Below are positions 44,970-57,180 of a DNA stretch of 64,000 nt, piece after piece. Made by a program: the position numbers and the translations under genes. Where the stretch lies: NCBI RefSeq assembly GCF_000471905.2, contig NW_006499364.1, forward strand, positions 2,152,392-2,216,391, in the 5' to 3' direction. Under the pieces are notes generated by a model. The model was given only the letters and a program-made list of their open reading frames with translations. It was not told where the DNA came from and did not search any database. Position 1 is the stretch's first letter. Every line of letters starts with the position of its first letter. The stretch is from Amborella trichopoda. Its lineage: Eukaryota; Streptophyta; Magnoliopsida; Amborellales; Amborellaceae.

Positions 44970-45200
44970 TTTACTCATGGTGCCCTTGCAAGTTTTCACC
45001 ATGCCCGGTTTTCTTGTTTTCAAAACAGTTTTACTCATGGCTTCGTGGCCATGCCCGCTTGTCATTTTTACTCATGGTGCCCTTGCAGGTTTTTACCATG
45101 CCCAATGTTTTTTGTTTTTGGCTTTTTTTTTTACCCATAGCTCTGTGGCTATGTCCACTTGAAGTTTATAATTTTACTCATGATGATTCTCATCATACTC
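44970..45200. repeat. Hairpin array with covarying stems (Tat-2 3' region)
   Basis: Five successive units after TTTTACTC or TTTTACCC each form a short stem-loop. Stems are ATGGTG/CACCAT (44977-44982, 44997-45002), ATGGC/GCCAT (45037-45041, 45048-45052), ATGGT/ACCAT (45074-45078, 45095-45099), ATAGC/GCTAT (45137-45141, 45148-45152) and ATGATG/CATCAT (45180-45185, 45191-45196). Units alternate between a long (14-16 nt) and a short (5-6 nt) loop, giving a higher-order period near 100 bp. Related motifs occur at 2335-2520 in Tat-1. Confidence 0.7.
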
Positions 45201-46640
45201 GGCTTCTTCATTTCTCTCAGGGAACCCCTCATGAAGGGGTCCTACTTGGATAAGGCTCATTAGAATAGTGAACGCCGTGGATGGGCTGTCAAAGAATAGA
45301 GTTATGACATAGCCGCATGTCTGAACAGGGAAGCTCTTTTCTTCATGATCCACTGATTGTCGAAGCTGTGTCTGGGAGACAGAATAGATACTCGAGGAGG
45401 TGACACATTATCAAGTAGGTAGGACATTTTGATGACGGGAGATTTGACTCACGGTCAAATGAGGCGTTGTTAGGGAATAGATATGTCGTCATCTCGGGAT
45501 GCGAGATGTTTTTATTGTGAGACTACCATTCGGAGCGGCTTTTAATTAAGGCGGCGGTAGGAGGGGATTTGAACGGAACTGCGGGCTGATGAGGCCTCGT
45601 CAGGAAAGTGAAACGATGAGACATTGTCTTGTGGTCAGATGGAGCATCGCTGGAAGGCGAAGTGGTGGGAGATTGACCCATGATAAAAAAAAGGGACGGC
45701 AGGGAGGCGGCACATTTTTGTTGCCAGTTCGTAGTTGGAGTGGCCTATAAAAGCAGGGCTAGAGGGAGAGTAGGCATTTTCTACCTTGGAATGTCGTACT
45801 TCTTCGACCTTCTTCCTTTTGTAGAGAGAAAAAGAGTTCTTCTATGTTGCCATGGCCTTTTCTAGCACCGATGTTAGAGTTTTGAAGGGATGACCCTATA
45901 GTTACTAGTGAGCTTGTGCTTATTGACTCGCTTGGAGTTATGAAAATAGAGCCAGAAACCAATAACATCCATCAGAGAATGATGGCGGGTCGAGAAGGTT
46001 CTTGTTGGTCCATCATCTTCTTCATGATGGTGGGCCAAATAAATAATTTGGTCCATTTCAATATTCAGTGCTTGGGTGGACTACCAACATGTCGAGCGTG
46101 AGATTTTCCTCTCGGATTCTTGCTTGTTGTTGCTCCCTTAACCACCTCTTAGTTCTTTACCTTCACTCGATGATGAAAAGGAGTAAGAGGTTCTGTCATT
46201 CTTTCCAAGTTTCCATTTTGAAAAGAATGATATTGTGTCTTTGAAGACACTACCGCTTTAGGAGGCAGTGGTGCATTTTGAGGCAGTATCTCTGGATGAA
46301 AGACTTATTTCTGAACATATTTATCTTTTTGTAGCTACATATTATTGTAGCTACGATAGTTTTATAATCCTTTTCGTTCACGAAATAAATCTTCCTTTAG
46401 TTTGAATCCTCCTTCTTGTTATGTGGCTTGTGTTTATTCTTTCTCGTTGTTTTCTTGCCTTCTTTTCTTCAAGCGCTCATTTCTTATCCCTCTTGATGGT
46501 GGGGACTTGATCGCTGAGGATCTTGTGTGTGCGGATAGTGCAAGGAACATAGCTCACATGTCTACTCAATGTAGTGGTGCACAACTATGTGCTAAACGCC
46601 TGGGGTAGGCCCATGGTTTGTGTGGGTCATAAGGGAGTAT
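45201..46640. other. Tat-2 3' region between arrays and the antisense gene
   Basis: About 1.4 kb with only short, unsupported frames. It has GAGACATTG and GATTTGAC-type short repeats at 45420-45680 built around TGATGAGG...GTCAGATGGAG. No domain or RNA gene was recognised. Confidence 0.4.
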
Positions 46641-46699
46641 TGTGTACTTGAGATGAGTGGTGTTTTGCCGAAAACTGTGAGCACCATTTGGGCAAAAAG

Positions 46700-46920
46700 A
46701 GTTATGTGCGCAGAGTGACGAAACCACGTCATCTTTGCTTCTAGTGATCGGTTCGCGCAGTTTTTGTGTTTAGCTACGTCGGGACTGCGTGACGTTTCGC
46801 TTGCATGTCGTTTATTCTTCTATGTACCGGAACCACGTGACATTTCACTCATGTGCCATTTGCGCTTCCATGTGACTGGATCACGTGTCGTTTCATTGGA
46901 TTGCACGAAACCAATATGAA
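46700..46920. promoter_or_regulatory. Repeated CACGTG (G-box) elements upstream of the Tat-2 antisense gene
   Basis: ~60-bp degenerate repeats of the type GGAACCACGTGACATTTC; perfect CACGTG at 46834-46839 and 46882-46887, with degenerate copies (CCACGTCAT, GCGTGACG) at about 46725 and 46785. CACGTG is the plant G-box bound by bZIP and bHLH factors. They lie 170-360 bp upstream of the ATG at 47058, so a promoter role is possible but inferred. Confidence 0.4.
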
Positions 46921-47057
46921 AAGATGGGTAGAGGTCCGTTTTCCTCATTTTTACCGTAAGTTTTTACCCGAGGTAAAAATCTTTAATTCTTTTATGTGCC
47001 CCCTTTCCACCACCATTCTCGAGTAGAATCTCTCAATATCAAGTGTTATTGTCAGCA

Positions 47058-49204
47058 ATGACGAGTACAATCTTCGCCCCTTCTCAAGGTAGGGCCCTTC
47101 CTTTTTTATTTGGTCTTTTTATTTCTTCTTCTTTTTGCTGTGTTTTCTTCCTAGTTGTAAACATCCCTTATTTCCCAATTTTTCTATTGAGTTTCGAGTG
47201 TTTAATCTATTGTGCCATTGCTTCTTTTTGAAGCGATTCTGCTTATTTGTTGAGGTTTGTGGGCATGAGTCCCTTGACCCAAAGTCCTTCACTCCCTTTT
47301 GTTGTCACCATGTGTGTACACATTGAGTCGGGTTCCGTCTTTTGATTGTGTTCCGCTCTGTGGTTGCACATTCTTTTGCGCACTTGTTCTTGCACGTACT
47401 TGAATTTCCACACGCATGTTCTGTTCCACAATTTATTCTTGTGTGTGGTTGACTCTGCACGTTCTTGTATTTTGCGCGTACACACATCTTTCGTTCAAAG
47501 GGATGGTGTGCCCCTTTATCATGATCTTCACAGGGACTTTGATTATAATGAGGATTTGCCTACGCTGGGGAAGAGGATGCTGGCCAAGATAAACCTTCAC
47601 TGGGCCGTTGATGCTCTTTATTTTGAGGGAGAACACCAATATATGCCAGGGTATAGCACTTGGACATTTGATGTCTTCAATTCACATGCTAGTACTCTAA
47701 GAAGATGCAGGCTAGACATGGTGTGCCAATGCTCGGCTGGTTATTATGATTGCTTCTCCAACGCCATTGTAGCTCTATTGGAGACATGGTGTTATAAGAC
47801 CAATAGTTGGCATTTGGATGGAGGTGAGGTGGGAATCACTCTCCTGAACTTGTATTTCATGGGTGGCTATCCCATGCTGGGAGAGATGCACGAAGAGTTT
47901 ATACCCAACAACAGGGCTATTTTTCGGGATCAGGTCATTAACAGCAAGCTAGCCCCTCCTAGTCTTCGTGAGTTGTTAGAGATTTACCAGCTCTTGCACT
48001 GGAGACCAAACTCAAATCTGAAGGGATGCATTTTGAGGCATGGAGGGACTACTTCCATGGTGACCGCCAAGACGGTGAGGGCACGAGTTTGAGTGCCTTG
48101 TGGGTAGATGAGAGATTGAGAGAGGAGTCAATTAAGGCCTCAAAGAGACCAGCTACTCCTCCCAGAAGAGAGGAGAAGGACCATGTGTACCTGGACACCT
48201 ACCTTGTCATCTTCTTGTGTAAGTTTGCCTTGTCGGGGGCAAGGGGCTATATAATTCGGCCGGGCTACTTCTATGTGACTTACGTGAAGGTCTAGGGGGA
48301 GGATTTTGCATTGGCACAGTCTGCTCTGTGAAGCATCAACCATGGGTTGGGGTCCATTGCGAGCGGCAAAGCTCCCTCGAAGGATAATAAGAGTCAGGTC
48401 TTAACGGGCGAAGGCTTTCCTGAGCATTTCACGATGAGCTTCCCCATCCAGTATGTCTTTGGGGGGCTCACGACATTCTTCCTTGGGACATAGGAAATTA
48501 ATGAAAGCTTCACGGATGCCACCTGCCCCCACATGCTGAAAGTTGCCAGAATGAAGGCTGTGTTTAAGGAGCCGGAGAAGGATCTTGAGCTTTTGATTGA
48601 TGCCTATTTCTTTATCAATGGGAGCCCCTTTCCGATAGGTGGCCCTACTGATAATGTGTATATAGATGCTTTTGGTGAAGTCTACGAGAGAGTGACCATG
48701 GAGACAAAGGAGATCATGTACCTCGTAAGCGCGAGGAGCTGCATCCTTTCATACAGAGGTGTGGGGGAAAGAAAGCTGGAGGGCTATTTCCTTCATCACT
48801 TCCCACGTTAGCATAGCCTAGATCAAGGGAGCAGTTTTTTCATACTCTTTGAGAAGACGTATGGAAAAAAGGGGGCGTTGCTCGATCATGAGGCCCATGA
48901 AATGAGTCATGAGGCATGGACTAAACTTGACATGAGGATGGCGTGGGAGACTTGCCTTCGCCTCACGGGGCTAAGCAAGTGCGTGGTCCCCCATTATGGT
49001 CATGTGGGTCATGCAACACAGAGTTACTGACCGTGGTGGGATATTACCAACTACCTGTACTAGCACTCCGACCACCCATGGCAGGCCGTCAACTGCACAA
49101 GTGCGACGGTAGGGTTGGGAAGCGTTTCGCTCCTCCTTTCTTCTCTAAAATTTTTGAGTTAACCCAGTGCCTTATCAACTGGAGAGAGCTTGCCAAGCCC
49201 CGTT
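47058..49204 (+). pseudogene. Antisense PMD gene of Tat-2, truncated by Tat-3
   Basis: Starts at ATG 47058 (MTSTIFAPSQG), followed after CAAG by a donor-like GTAGGG at 47090; the coding frame resumes near 47490 after TTCAAAG, so an N-terminal intron is possible. The open frame to 48092 carries LPTLGKRM and the PMD core ALLETWCYKTNSWHL and GGEVGITLLNLYFMGG (about 47765-47875). Further blocks, partly in shifted frames, are GEGFPEHF (48409), QYVFGGL, ERKLEGYF (48768) and INWRELAKP (49177-49203), matching Tat-1 in order. The Tat-3 LTR begins at 49205, after the NWR motif, so the end is lost. Opposite in strand to the Tat-2 LTR, as in Tat-1. Confidence 0.8.
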
Positions 49205-52150
49205 TGGTCGGACTTGATTTCTCGTCATTCCGGGTCGACCCTGTATGGGTTACCCGATCAAAGGAATCCTCTCTCAAACAACCGTGGGGCCCACGCGCAT
49301 GTGCGCACATATGCTTGCAGTGCGGATGGGAACCAACAAAGATAGATTTTAATCGACAAAGAAGGACTCGAACACGTACTTTGCTGTTTCAAGATCGGGG
49401 GACTCGTCTGAGCTATTCGCCCTCTTAGATCATCTCAAAAGCCTTCCATTGTCCTTGTAGTGCGGTTTGAATTCAGCTCCCTCGCTTTCCTGCGCACCAC
49501 TTCGATCCACATACTGAAAATGGCCTCAGGGTATACTTTTATTGGGTCTCCTCTTGTTGGTAATATGGTAAATTTGGGGTCTAAACTAAGGGTTAAAGGA
49601 GTGATGGAAGTTCTTTACCACTCAAGTTGGATGAGACTCAACAATTAAAACAGTCAAAGAGTCAGAACTCTATGGATTGCCAACTTAGGATGACCGAATC
49701 CGGGTGAGCGACGACAAGCACATCAATATCTCTCGTAACTCAACTCGACTTTACGAAATGGAAGTTAGAGCAGCAGTCCAAAAGTTAAAACATTGAAAAT
49801 AGCTCTAAGTGTGGCACCAAGCCGAGCACACAAAAGAATAGAGGGGTTGTGAAGATTAGGGTGGGCTCAAAATAGTGTAGGTTCGAATAAGTGGAGATAG
49901 GAGTATGTGGTAAAGGGAAATATTAAGGGAGTGAGGAGGCACGGACTCGTCTATGGCACAAGTCCATGGCTTAGGAGGTGAGGAATGAGGGCGAGAGAGA
50001 GTAAGATATAGAGAGAGGGATGGACCCGCCTTTGACATGGATCCGTGACCTAGTATGTGAGAGAGAGAGAGCGAGAGGTTAAAAGAGAGGGGGAAATGGC
50101 TGACCGGCCAAGAGCGTGGGTCTATAACTTAGATGAGGTGGTGAGAAAAGGATAAAAGTTCCTCACAACCTGAACACTATGTGACTCAATGATTAAAGTA
50201 GTGAAAGGGTTAGAACTCTAAGAAAAGCTGACTCTGGATGACCCAAACCGAGTAACTGGGTGCAAGAGAATCAACGTCTCTTATGACCCGAGTTTAATGT
50301 ATGAGAAGGTGGTTAGAGTAGTAAATCTGAGAGTTAGAACCCTAGGACATTGTCACAGAAAGACCAAAATTGAGTGCGAGAGAATGGGAAGCAATAAGTA
50401 AAGAAAGAAAACAAAGAAATAATGAAATAAAAATAGAATGAAATGAGTATACGAGTTAGAGAGAGATATAGATATTTAGAACGAGAAAGAAGAGGGAGAG
50501 AAGAAAGAGAAAGAAGAGAGAGAGTGGTCCTAAGTCGGCTTGGATTTATGCGTGCTTTTGAGGATCCATTTTGAGTACTCCTTAGAAATATGTCTTGACC
50601 TTTGGGGTTACGGTTGGGGTTTAAGTCTAAGATGAATGAACCTAAGTGAGTTAGGGTAGTGTATGAGATAGGGTGTATAGTGATCTAAGGTGAGGTGTAT
50701 GGTGTAAGGAGTAGGAAGTTTGAGGTTCTTGGTAGTATGAAGTTTGAGGTTCTAGGGCAATCACCCAAATTGGCAATGTTTTCCCTCTTGAACTTAGAAG
50801 TTATGCACAATCAAAGGCTTGAAGGGGCAACCCAATTTTTATTATGCTTTCCAACTTAGGTTTACAAATGACTTAAGTTCACCTATATAAAAAAACCACA
50901 AAACAAAGGTCGCATGCTCAAAACTATGCCAAATTGTAGAAAAATACAATTTAATGGAATTAAAATAAAATCCCTTTTTTAGACAAAATTACCAAAATAC
51001 GCTTTAATTCTTTTGAAAAAATGACAAAACCATCCCTCTATGAAGGGCCTCTTGCCATTGCTAGACTTTGAGAGCTTTTTCGAACGCTTACGGTGGTGAT
51101 TTGGAATCGTAGAATCGATGCTTGATCTATCACAAACATTTTGATGCCCTTTGATCGTCTTGAAATGGATTTTTCATGAAACGACAAAAATCCGACCAAC
51201 TCCATAAACTTTAACCACTGATCTGGTGTGATCCACGATGTTCCAAGTCCTTATTTTGATAACAAATTAAAGGAGACATTGTCACAATCGTTTTGCACCA
51301 AATTTCATCCAATTTGGTTTTCGTTTGAGCATATCCCCAAATTGGGAAGTCGCCGATAAATGGGATTCCAGAGATCTGAAAACTCTTTCCATTTTCAGCC
51401 TTGAAATTCGTACTATTTGTCCTTTAACTAAATATAAAATCTATACCAAACTTGTAGACCTTCGTGATGTGGTCACAATGGACCTGATTTCTTATTGATC
51501 CGATTTATGGATATCGAGTTATTGCTTCGTGAAGTATGAGATGTCTTCTTTTAAAATTCTTATTTTTATGGTCTCGGGCTCATTTTTTCTATAGAAAATT
51601 TCTCATCTCGGGCCACTCCATGATGCATGCCATATTTCAAAATGACCAAGTTATCAAGATCTAGCTTGTGTCCGAATTTGAGCTTGTTCTGATTCCAAAC
51701 GAGCGAGCTATGAGTACTTGAAAATCATACTGACAGGTGAAAACCCAGTTTCCAGAAGGTTCGATTGATCCCAAATTTGGTACCTAGAGGTTTTTCAATG
51801 TTTCAAATCGAATGAAAGTAGTATTATACTATTTTGAAATACTAAAAATGGGGCTGTAGTTATAAGGTCCATGATAGGAGCTGGATTTGAGAACCGAAAT
51901 TCATCCTGATCATATCAAAACTTATCGAAATATGGCAAAACTTTGGGAGCATCATTCGAGCATCCCAAAATACCCTTTTCATATCGTTTTAAGCCATTCC
52001 AGTAATTTTTTAGTGGTTTCCTAGTTTTAGGCCTATTTTGCAGTGTTCCCTTGGTTTGGCAGTGTCTTGGGTACTGGCAGAACCAGGTTGCTACTGGCTC
52101 TCTTATTATTTGTACCGGGGATATAACTATGTCAAAAATGATGTACAACA
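49205..52150 (-). repeat. 3' LTR of Tat-3 (family B)
   Basis: 2946 bp, from plus-strand TGGTCGGACTTG to ATGTACAACA (minus-strand TGTTGTACAT...AAGTCCGACCA). A minus-strand TATA box is at 50884-50890. U5 (49205-50880) includes CCCTCTTAGATCATC (49420-49434), the reverse complement of the GATCTAAGAGGG block of other Tat LTRs, and GA-rich minisatellite units at 49900-50540. Inserted in the Tat-2 antisense gene; the left flank is CCGTT (49200-49204). Confidence 0.85.
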
Positions 52151-52510
52151 ACTTGCCCCGACAGATGTTGCGTTTCGAGAGAAGTGAGAAGTGCTCCATT
52201 CGGAATAAAATTTCCCGTCGAAGTTCATCTTTCGAATCCTTACTAAGATATCTTTTATTGCCTCTCAACAAATATATTTCTTCGCGATCATCGACATTAG
52301 CTCAATCCTTGAGGGGGATATTATGCCAAGCTACCTTCTAAAAGGGGGCAACCGAAGTGGACTCTAGCTATTGGGGGCCTTGCTTAAGGGCTTCCTTCCT
52401 AATGCTACTGGAATCCTTTTTTTTTCTAGGAGAGCATGCTGATAGGCTGGCTCGTCAAGTGTTTATCATTGCATGTCAACGATGCCTCCTAATGGCCCAG
52501 CTAGCGGGTT
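52151..52510 (-). mobile_element. Tat-3 internal remnant next to its 3' LTR
   Basis: Collinear with 43910-44250 of Tat-2, including AACTTGCC, TGCTACTGGAATCC and GGCCCAGCTAGCGGG. It stops at 52510 where the LINE begins, so the rest of Tat-3, including any antisense gene and gag-pol, is missing from here. Confidence 0.75.
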
Positions 52511-53975
52511 GCCTAATGTTCAACGGGTTATTGAAGATGGTCGGCTTGTGGATTCTGGGTAGATCCATGGTTATCAGAAAGTTCAATATGAGACTTTTGT
52601 GGTACGACAGTTAATCAGGACCTTGAGATTTCTATGCCAACGGTCTCTGATTATATTGGAGGCCATCTTTAGTCATGAGTCTTACCCACCCCTACGTCTG
52701 ATTTTTTTACTCAACTATGTTAGGAAGTTGAGAGATCTACTATCCCATTACAGCCTCATAAGGATTTTCTAATATGGGGCTTATTTTCGACTAAAGAAGC
52801 TTGGGAATTTATTTGGAAAAAAGGCACCTCTCAACTGATTTTCAGAACCTTGCGTTTATCAAAATATCATCCCAGAGCGAAATTGTTCTCTTGGTTGACA
52901 CTTCACCATCAGTTACCCAATGTCTCACTCATGCAACAGCGAGGGATAGCCATGGCTCCTCCTGTATGTCCATTTTGTAAAAACAGTGATAATAGTCCTT
53001 GTCATCTACTATTCCATTGTGATTTCTCATAGGTTATATCGAGATCTCTTGCATGGCATTGTGGTAAATGTTTTATTTTGAGCTCTTCTATTCCTAATAA
53101 GTTGAGAAGTTGGTTATCTTTTAGATTCAAATCCAATGGTTTTTTCAATGTTTAGACTTATTTATTCTTCACAACTATATGGTTTGTATGGGCGGAGCGC
53201 AATCAAAGAGTTTTCCAGTCAAGATTAATCACGAGGGAACATTTGCTTTAAAAAATCATTTACCATATTCGAGAGTTAGCTGATGCTAAAGCCTGGGCAT
53301 TTCATGTCTCAGAAAAAGCAATCATTGATGATATGCAGATCAATTGGCAGTAGTAGATGGATAAGTTAGTTATCTCAGTGGCGTAGTTATTTTCTAGCCC
53401 TAATCATTTCAAGTTAAACATTAATGGGGCCTCCTTGCGTAACCCAGGTCGAGCAGGTGGTGGCGGTGTAATTAGAGATTGTGATGGTGCTTTTATTGCA
53501 GCATTTTTAAAACCTTTTGAGATCGCTTTTAATAATTATGCAAAATTCTCTGCTTGGGAAGAGGGTCTGGTGCTAGCCCTTCAGCTGAAGTGTTTTCCTT
53601 TCCAGATTGAAAGTGACTCAGCTTTACTTGTCAATGTTATTCATAAACATTGTCGAGCTCCTTGGAAGTTAAATATGATTGCTACAAATTGAAGACAACG
53701 TCTTTCTAATCGTGGGTGGTCCATCTTCCACATTTTTCATGATGCCAACATGGTGGCTGACATTCTAGCAAAGAGGGACACATCTCTTTCACAAGTCACT
53801 GTCTGGTGTTCGCGTCCGCCGGACTTCATTTCCCTAGCTTTGCTTCATGATTTGTCAGAAGTGCTATGTTCCAGGGTTGTAAAGAAATGAGCTATAATCA
53901 TCTTTATTTTAAAATATTAATAAAAAAAGGGGTAGGGGGCCATCTTCCCCACTGACTTACAAAAAAAAAAGAAAG
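52511..53975 (+). pseudogene. LINE-2: 5'-truncated L1-type LINE end (zinc finger and RNase H)
   Basis: Retains only the end of the LINE polyprotein. A zf-RVT-type motif occurs in the open frame 52850-53032 (KLFSWLTLHHQLPN, then C-P-F-C and HLLFHC); IWGLFSTKEAWEFIWKK lies upstream at about 52770-52820. RNase H lies at about 53411-53890, with GRAGGGGVIRD, ESDSALLV (53612-53635) and, after a stop at 53690, FHDANMVADILAKRD. The first catalytic position reads NINGAS where NVDGAS is usual, so the key Asp is Asn. The 3' UTR has AATAAAAAAAGG and an A-run at 53961-53971, typical of target-primed insertion. Inserted in Tat-3 sequence; no clear target duplication was found. Confidence 0.85.
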
Positions 53976-54062
53976 AATAAAAGGTGTTCGACTTATTTTA
54001 ATTCTTCAAGTAGATGTAAATGTAACAGAGGATTAAACCTCTGGAATTGTTCATTACCTAAT
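53976..54062. other. Short spacer between LINE-2 and Tat-4
   Basis: 87 bp, no recognised feature and no match to the Tat-2 array that would be expected if Tat-3 continued. Confidence 0.3.
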
Positions 54063-56093
54063 TGTTGTACGCCATTTTTAACATACTTATATCCTTCACA
54101 TGAATATGGAGAGAGCCAGTAACAACCTGGTCCTATCGGTACTTAAGACACTTCCAGACTAAATTAGTACTGCGAAATAAGCATCAAACTAGGCGACTTG
54201 GGAAGAGTATTATCGTGTCAAGAAAAGACCTTAAAATTATAGCCCTATGATAGAAAAGACCTTCCAAAGTCAAACTTACCTTGAAATAGGGTTGGGGTAC
54301 ACTATTGCGGTATGACCTCACCAAACCAGTCCCCAACCATGGAGGCTGCGATTTCACATCTCGATATGAACTTCAGGGACCTACAGATCCTTTGTCTGGA
54401 ATCGAAAAAGGCTTAAATTTCGACAAAGTCAAGGTCTCGACGACCCAGTCCTTTTGACATATGGCACACACTATGGCGTGACCTAGAGTCAAACCTTTTT
54501 TAAAAAGAAGATGAACCTAAAACTAAGAAAATCAGGGTTTCAAGAAGAAGACATCTCGAACCTCGTGAAGCACGACTCAAGATCTGTGCATCCGATCATC
54601 GCAAAAGGGAGTTTAAAGCGATGATCTAGTGAAGGGGTGCAAACTGGTACAATTGTTGCACTTAATCTAAGGTCAGATAAGCGCATATCCCATGGTTGCA
54701 GAAAAGGAAGATCGCCCGGTCACTGGAATCCCTTTTTCTGGTGATCTCCCAAATTAAGAAATACTATAAATAAAGACCAAAACGGACCAACCATGGTGCA
54801 AAACGACTGTTAAAATCTCATCTTTAATCTGCAAGAAAAATAAAGAGTCAGAATGCCACACATCGAATAGCATTGACGACCAAAGTTCATGAATCTAGCC
54901 AGACTTTCATCCTTTAGAAAAAGAATATGCCTAAGCACGTCAAGGGAATCAAGATGTTCAGAATCGAACAAACATTGATGATATAATGACAGATCGTTTG
55001 AACCATTGCTACAAGTATTCAAAAAAGCTTCCAAGATCTAGTAATGGCGAGTGGCCCCTCGGGAAAGGATGGTTTTGTCATTAGTAGAAAAGGTGTTAAC
55101 AACATTTTTGTCATTGTACCGAATTTCATGATTTTTTTCTAATTTCTTTTAGGTGTAATTAAGCTTAGTTTTTTAGCATCCACCCCTGTTTGGTGGGTTA
55201 TCTATATAAACAACCTTAGGTCAATTGTAAACGGTGAATTATTCACCACTGAAATAGAGGTGTCATGCTTGTTTTCACTTGTCTTTTGCTTCTAACCCTT
55301 AATCTCACCAAGAGGAGAGAGAAAATGTTGAGAGAGAGAAAATACCCAGAGTGCGTTATCCCGCTCTCTCGCTTTCTTAGGCCAGGCTACACCCCAAATC
55401 CTCTCTCTTCCTCTCTACTCATTGCCTGTCCCTTACAGTAACCCACGCCCATGACAAACACATTGGTCTTGAGCAAACCCAAGAGTTTTAACCCTCAGAC
55501 CACTGCTCTGACTTCTTCTCGTACTGTCGAGTTGAGTCGACAGATGCATAAGCTCTCTCCCTTAGTCACTTGGGAGGAGTCATCTTGAGCTGGTAGCCAA
55601 GAGGGATCCAACTCTTTGGTTGCCTCAAGTGCCTAGATGCCCAGCGTTTACGCAAAGGGAAAGATTCTTGTCATCCTTCTTCCATACTCTTCCTTCGCCA
55701 GTCAGCCTTGTTTGAGAGGACCATTACGGAGGAGGATAATCGAATAGTCGAACGCACATCACAATTTTAAGCATGAGAGAGAGAGAAAAGAAACTTGTTG
55801 AAAGCCTGATGAGAGTCTGTGTCCAAACCGTGCAGGCAGACACCCGGAGGGCTTCATAACTATTCTAAGAGGGCAAGCTACCCAAGTGTGTCCTGGAACC
55901 CAAAAAAGAAAGGTAAGCACCTGAACATATCCCCGTCATAAAATCTCTCTCCATGTACTTTTGTCTCTCAGAAGAGCATGCGTACGCGCACCGGCAAGTG
56001 TGCAGTGCGAGCGGACCTTCTGCGGTTGTTTGAGAGGGGATTTTCTCCCCACACCCACATGCATGAAGACCGAAGAAAATCAGGCCCTGACCA
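54063..56093 (+). repeat. 5' LTR of Tat-4 (family B)
   Basis: Starts TGTTGTACGCC and ends GGCCCTGACCA, immediately followed by a PBS. Collinear with the LTR at 25616-27801. The block ATCCACCCCTGTTTGG (55178-55193) precedes a TATA box (55203-55209). U5 has TTCTAAGAGGGCAAG (55862-55876). Frames on either strand within it are not genes. Confidence 0.85.
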
Positions 56094-56113
56094 ACTGGCG
56101 ACTCCATTGGGGA
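56094..56113 (+). other. Primer binding site of Tat-4
   Basis: ACTGGCGACTCCATTGGGGA directly after the LTR end CCA. The form matches the tRNA-Arg-type PBS of Ogre elements; the tRNA identity is from family knowledge and was not checked. Confidence 0.75.
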
Positions 56114-56178
56114 CTGTTTATGATGAAAATCGAGCAGATCCTTTGACAAAGATCTCTCGAATCTTGACACCTTAAACT
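56114..56178 (+). mobile_element. Tat-4 leader remnant
   Basis: About 65 bp of leader after the PBS before sequence assigned to the Tat-5 LTR begins. No gag is present, so Tat-4 is truncated here. Confidence 0.4.
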
Positions 56179-57167
56179 GATGAAAATTAATATGGTAGAG
56201 AAATTGGGACAAATCAAATTTAGAGAAATCTGCCCAGAAACGAGTAGATCCACTCTCAGCTCTATGACAGAGCCAGCATGATCCAAAATACTAAAACACG
56301 AATTGAAAGTAATGAACAGATCAAATAATCAAAATAAGATCAAAACAGTAAGAAGAAGAATCAAGAAAGGGGAAGAAAATGTTACCAAATCGAGCCGGAT
56401 TTCCCGGGACTCCCGAGCCTTTGAGGGCTAGCCCGTATCAGAACCGACGTTCTCATTACCTCTCGGATTCAGATGTTGACCCGCAGATCTCTGGTGTAAA
56501 AGGGTCGTTGTGCCATAAGGATGGTTTAGAACTAGGGTTGTTGCACTCTGAAAAGGTTTAGAACTAGGGGAAGGGTCTTCAGATTAGGGTTTCAATCTTT
56601 CTCCCAGTTAGAAATCTGTATCTAAAATGAAGTCTGTCTCTTATGGCCACGAAAAAGAGTTTATAAAGTCCAAGGATATATTGGGAAGGGAATCGTTCCA
56701 TAACCAATAGATCCTCCAGCATAAAATACCACTTTTGGGGATCCGAATTTGTGCGACACACCTAGCGTCCCTCAAATAAAAATGGTAAAAATCATAAAAA
56801 AAGGAAGGAAATCATAACCTAAATGGAAATTCACATTTAGGCTAAGAAGGGCTGGGCTGGGTGACATTCCAACTATTGCCCAAACCAAATTTGTCCAAAT
56901 TGAAGTTTTCACTTTAGTGTGTTCCTCAGCCTCCTATGAAGCTCTCAGAGAAAATTTGGGTCAAATAGGAACTTTTTACTTTTGTAATGATTTTATTGGT
57001 AAAACTGGGCATGTACAAGATTCTAGGTCAGAACATGGTATCTGTAGCGTTCTAGGTGAGCAGATTGATTCTGGGTCAGAGGTTAGGCTATGTGAACTAT
57101 GGATTTTGTTTTGCTAGGATAATGTGGATTTTCGTTCTAGGTGAGCAGATTAAAATCGGTGTCTACA
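56179..57167 (-). repeat. 3' LTR of Tat-5 (family C)
   Basis: On the minus strand it begins TGTAGACACCG at 57167, preceded by the purine tract AAAGTGGGGCAAT. A minus-strand TATA box (CTTTATAAACTC) lies at about 56668-56679. A direct repeat of GATTTTAATCTGCTCACC and CAGAATCAATCTGCTCACC (minus strand, about 57130 and 57065) is seen in U3. No second copy exists in the window, so the LTR call rests on these ends. The left boundary is approximate. Confidence 0.6.
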
Positions 57168-57180
57168 ATTGCCCCACTTT
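57168..57180 (-). other. Polypurine tract of Tat-5
   Basis: Minus-strand AAAGTGGGGCAAT immediately before TGTAGACACCG, the arrangement expected at the 3' LTR edge. The GGGGCAA core is also found beside the LTRs of Tat-2 and Tat-3. Confidence 0.6.
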
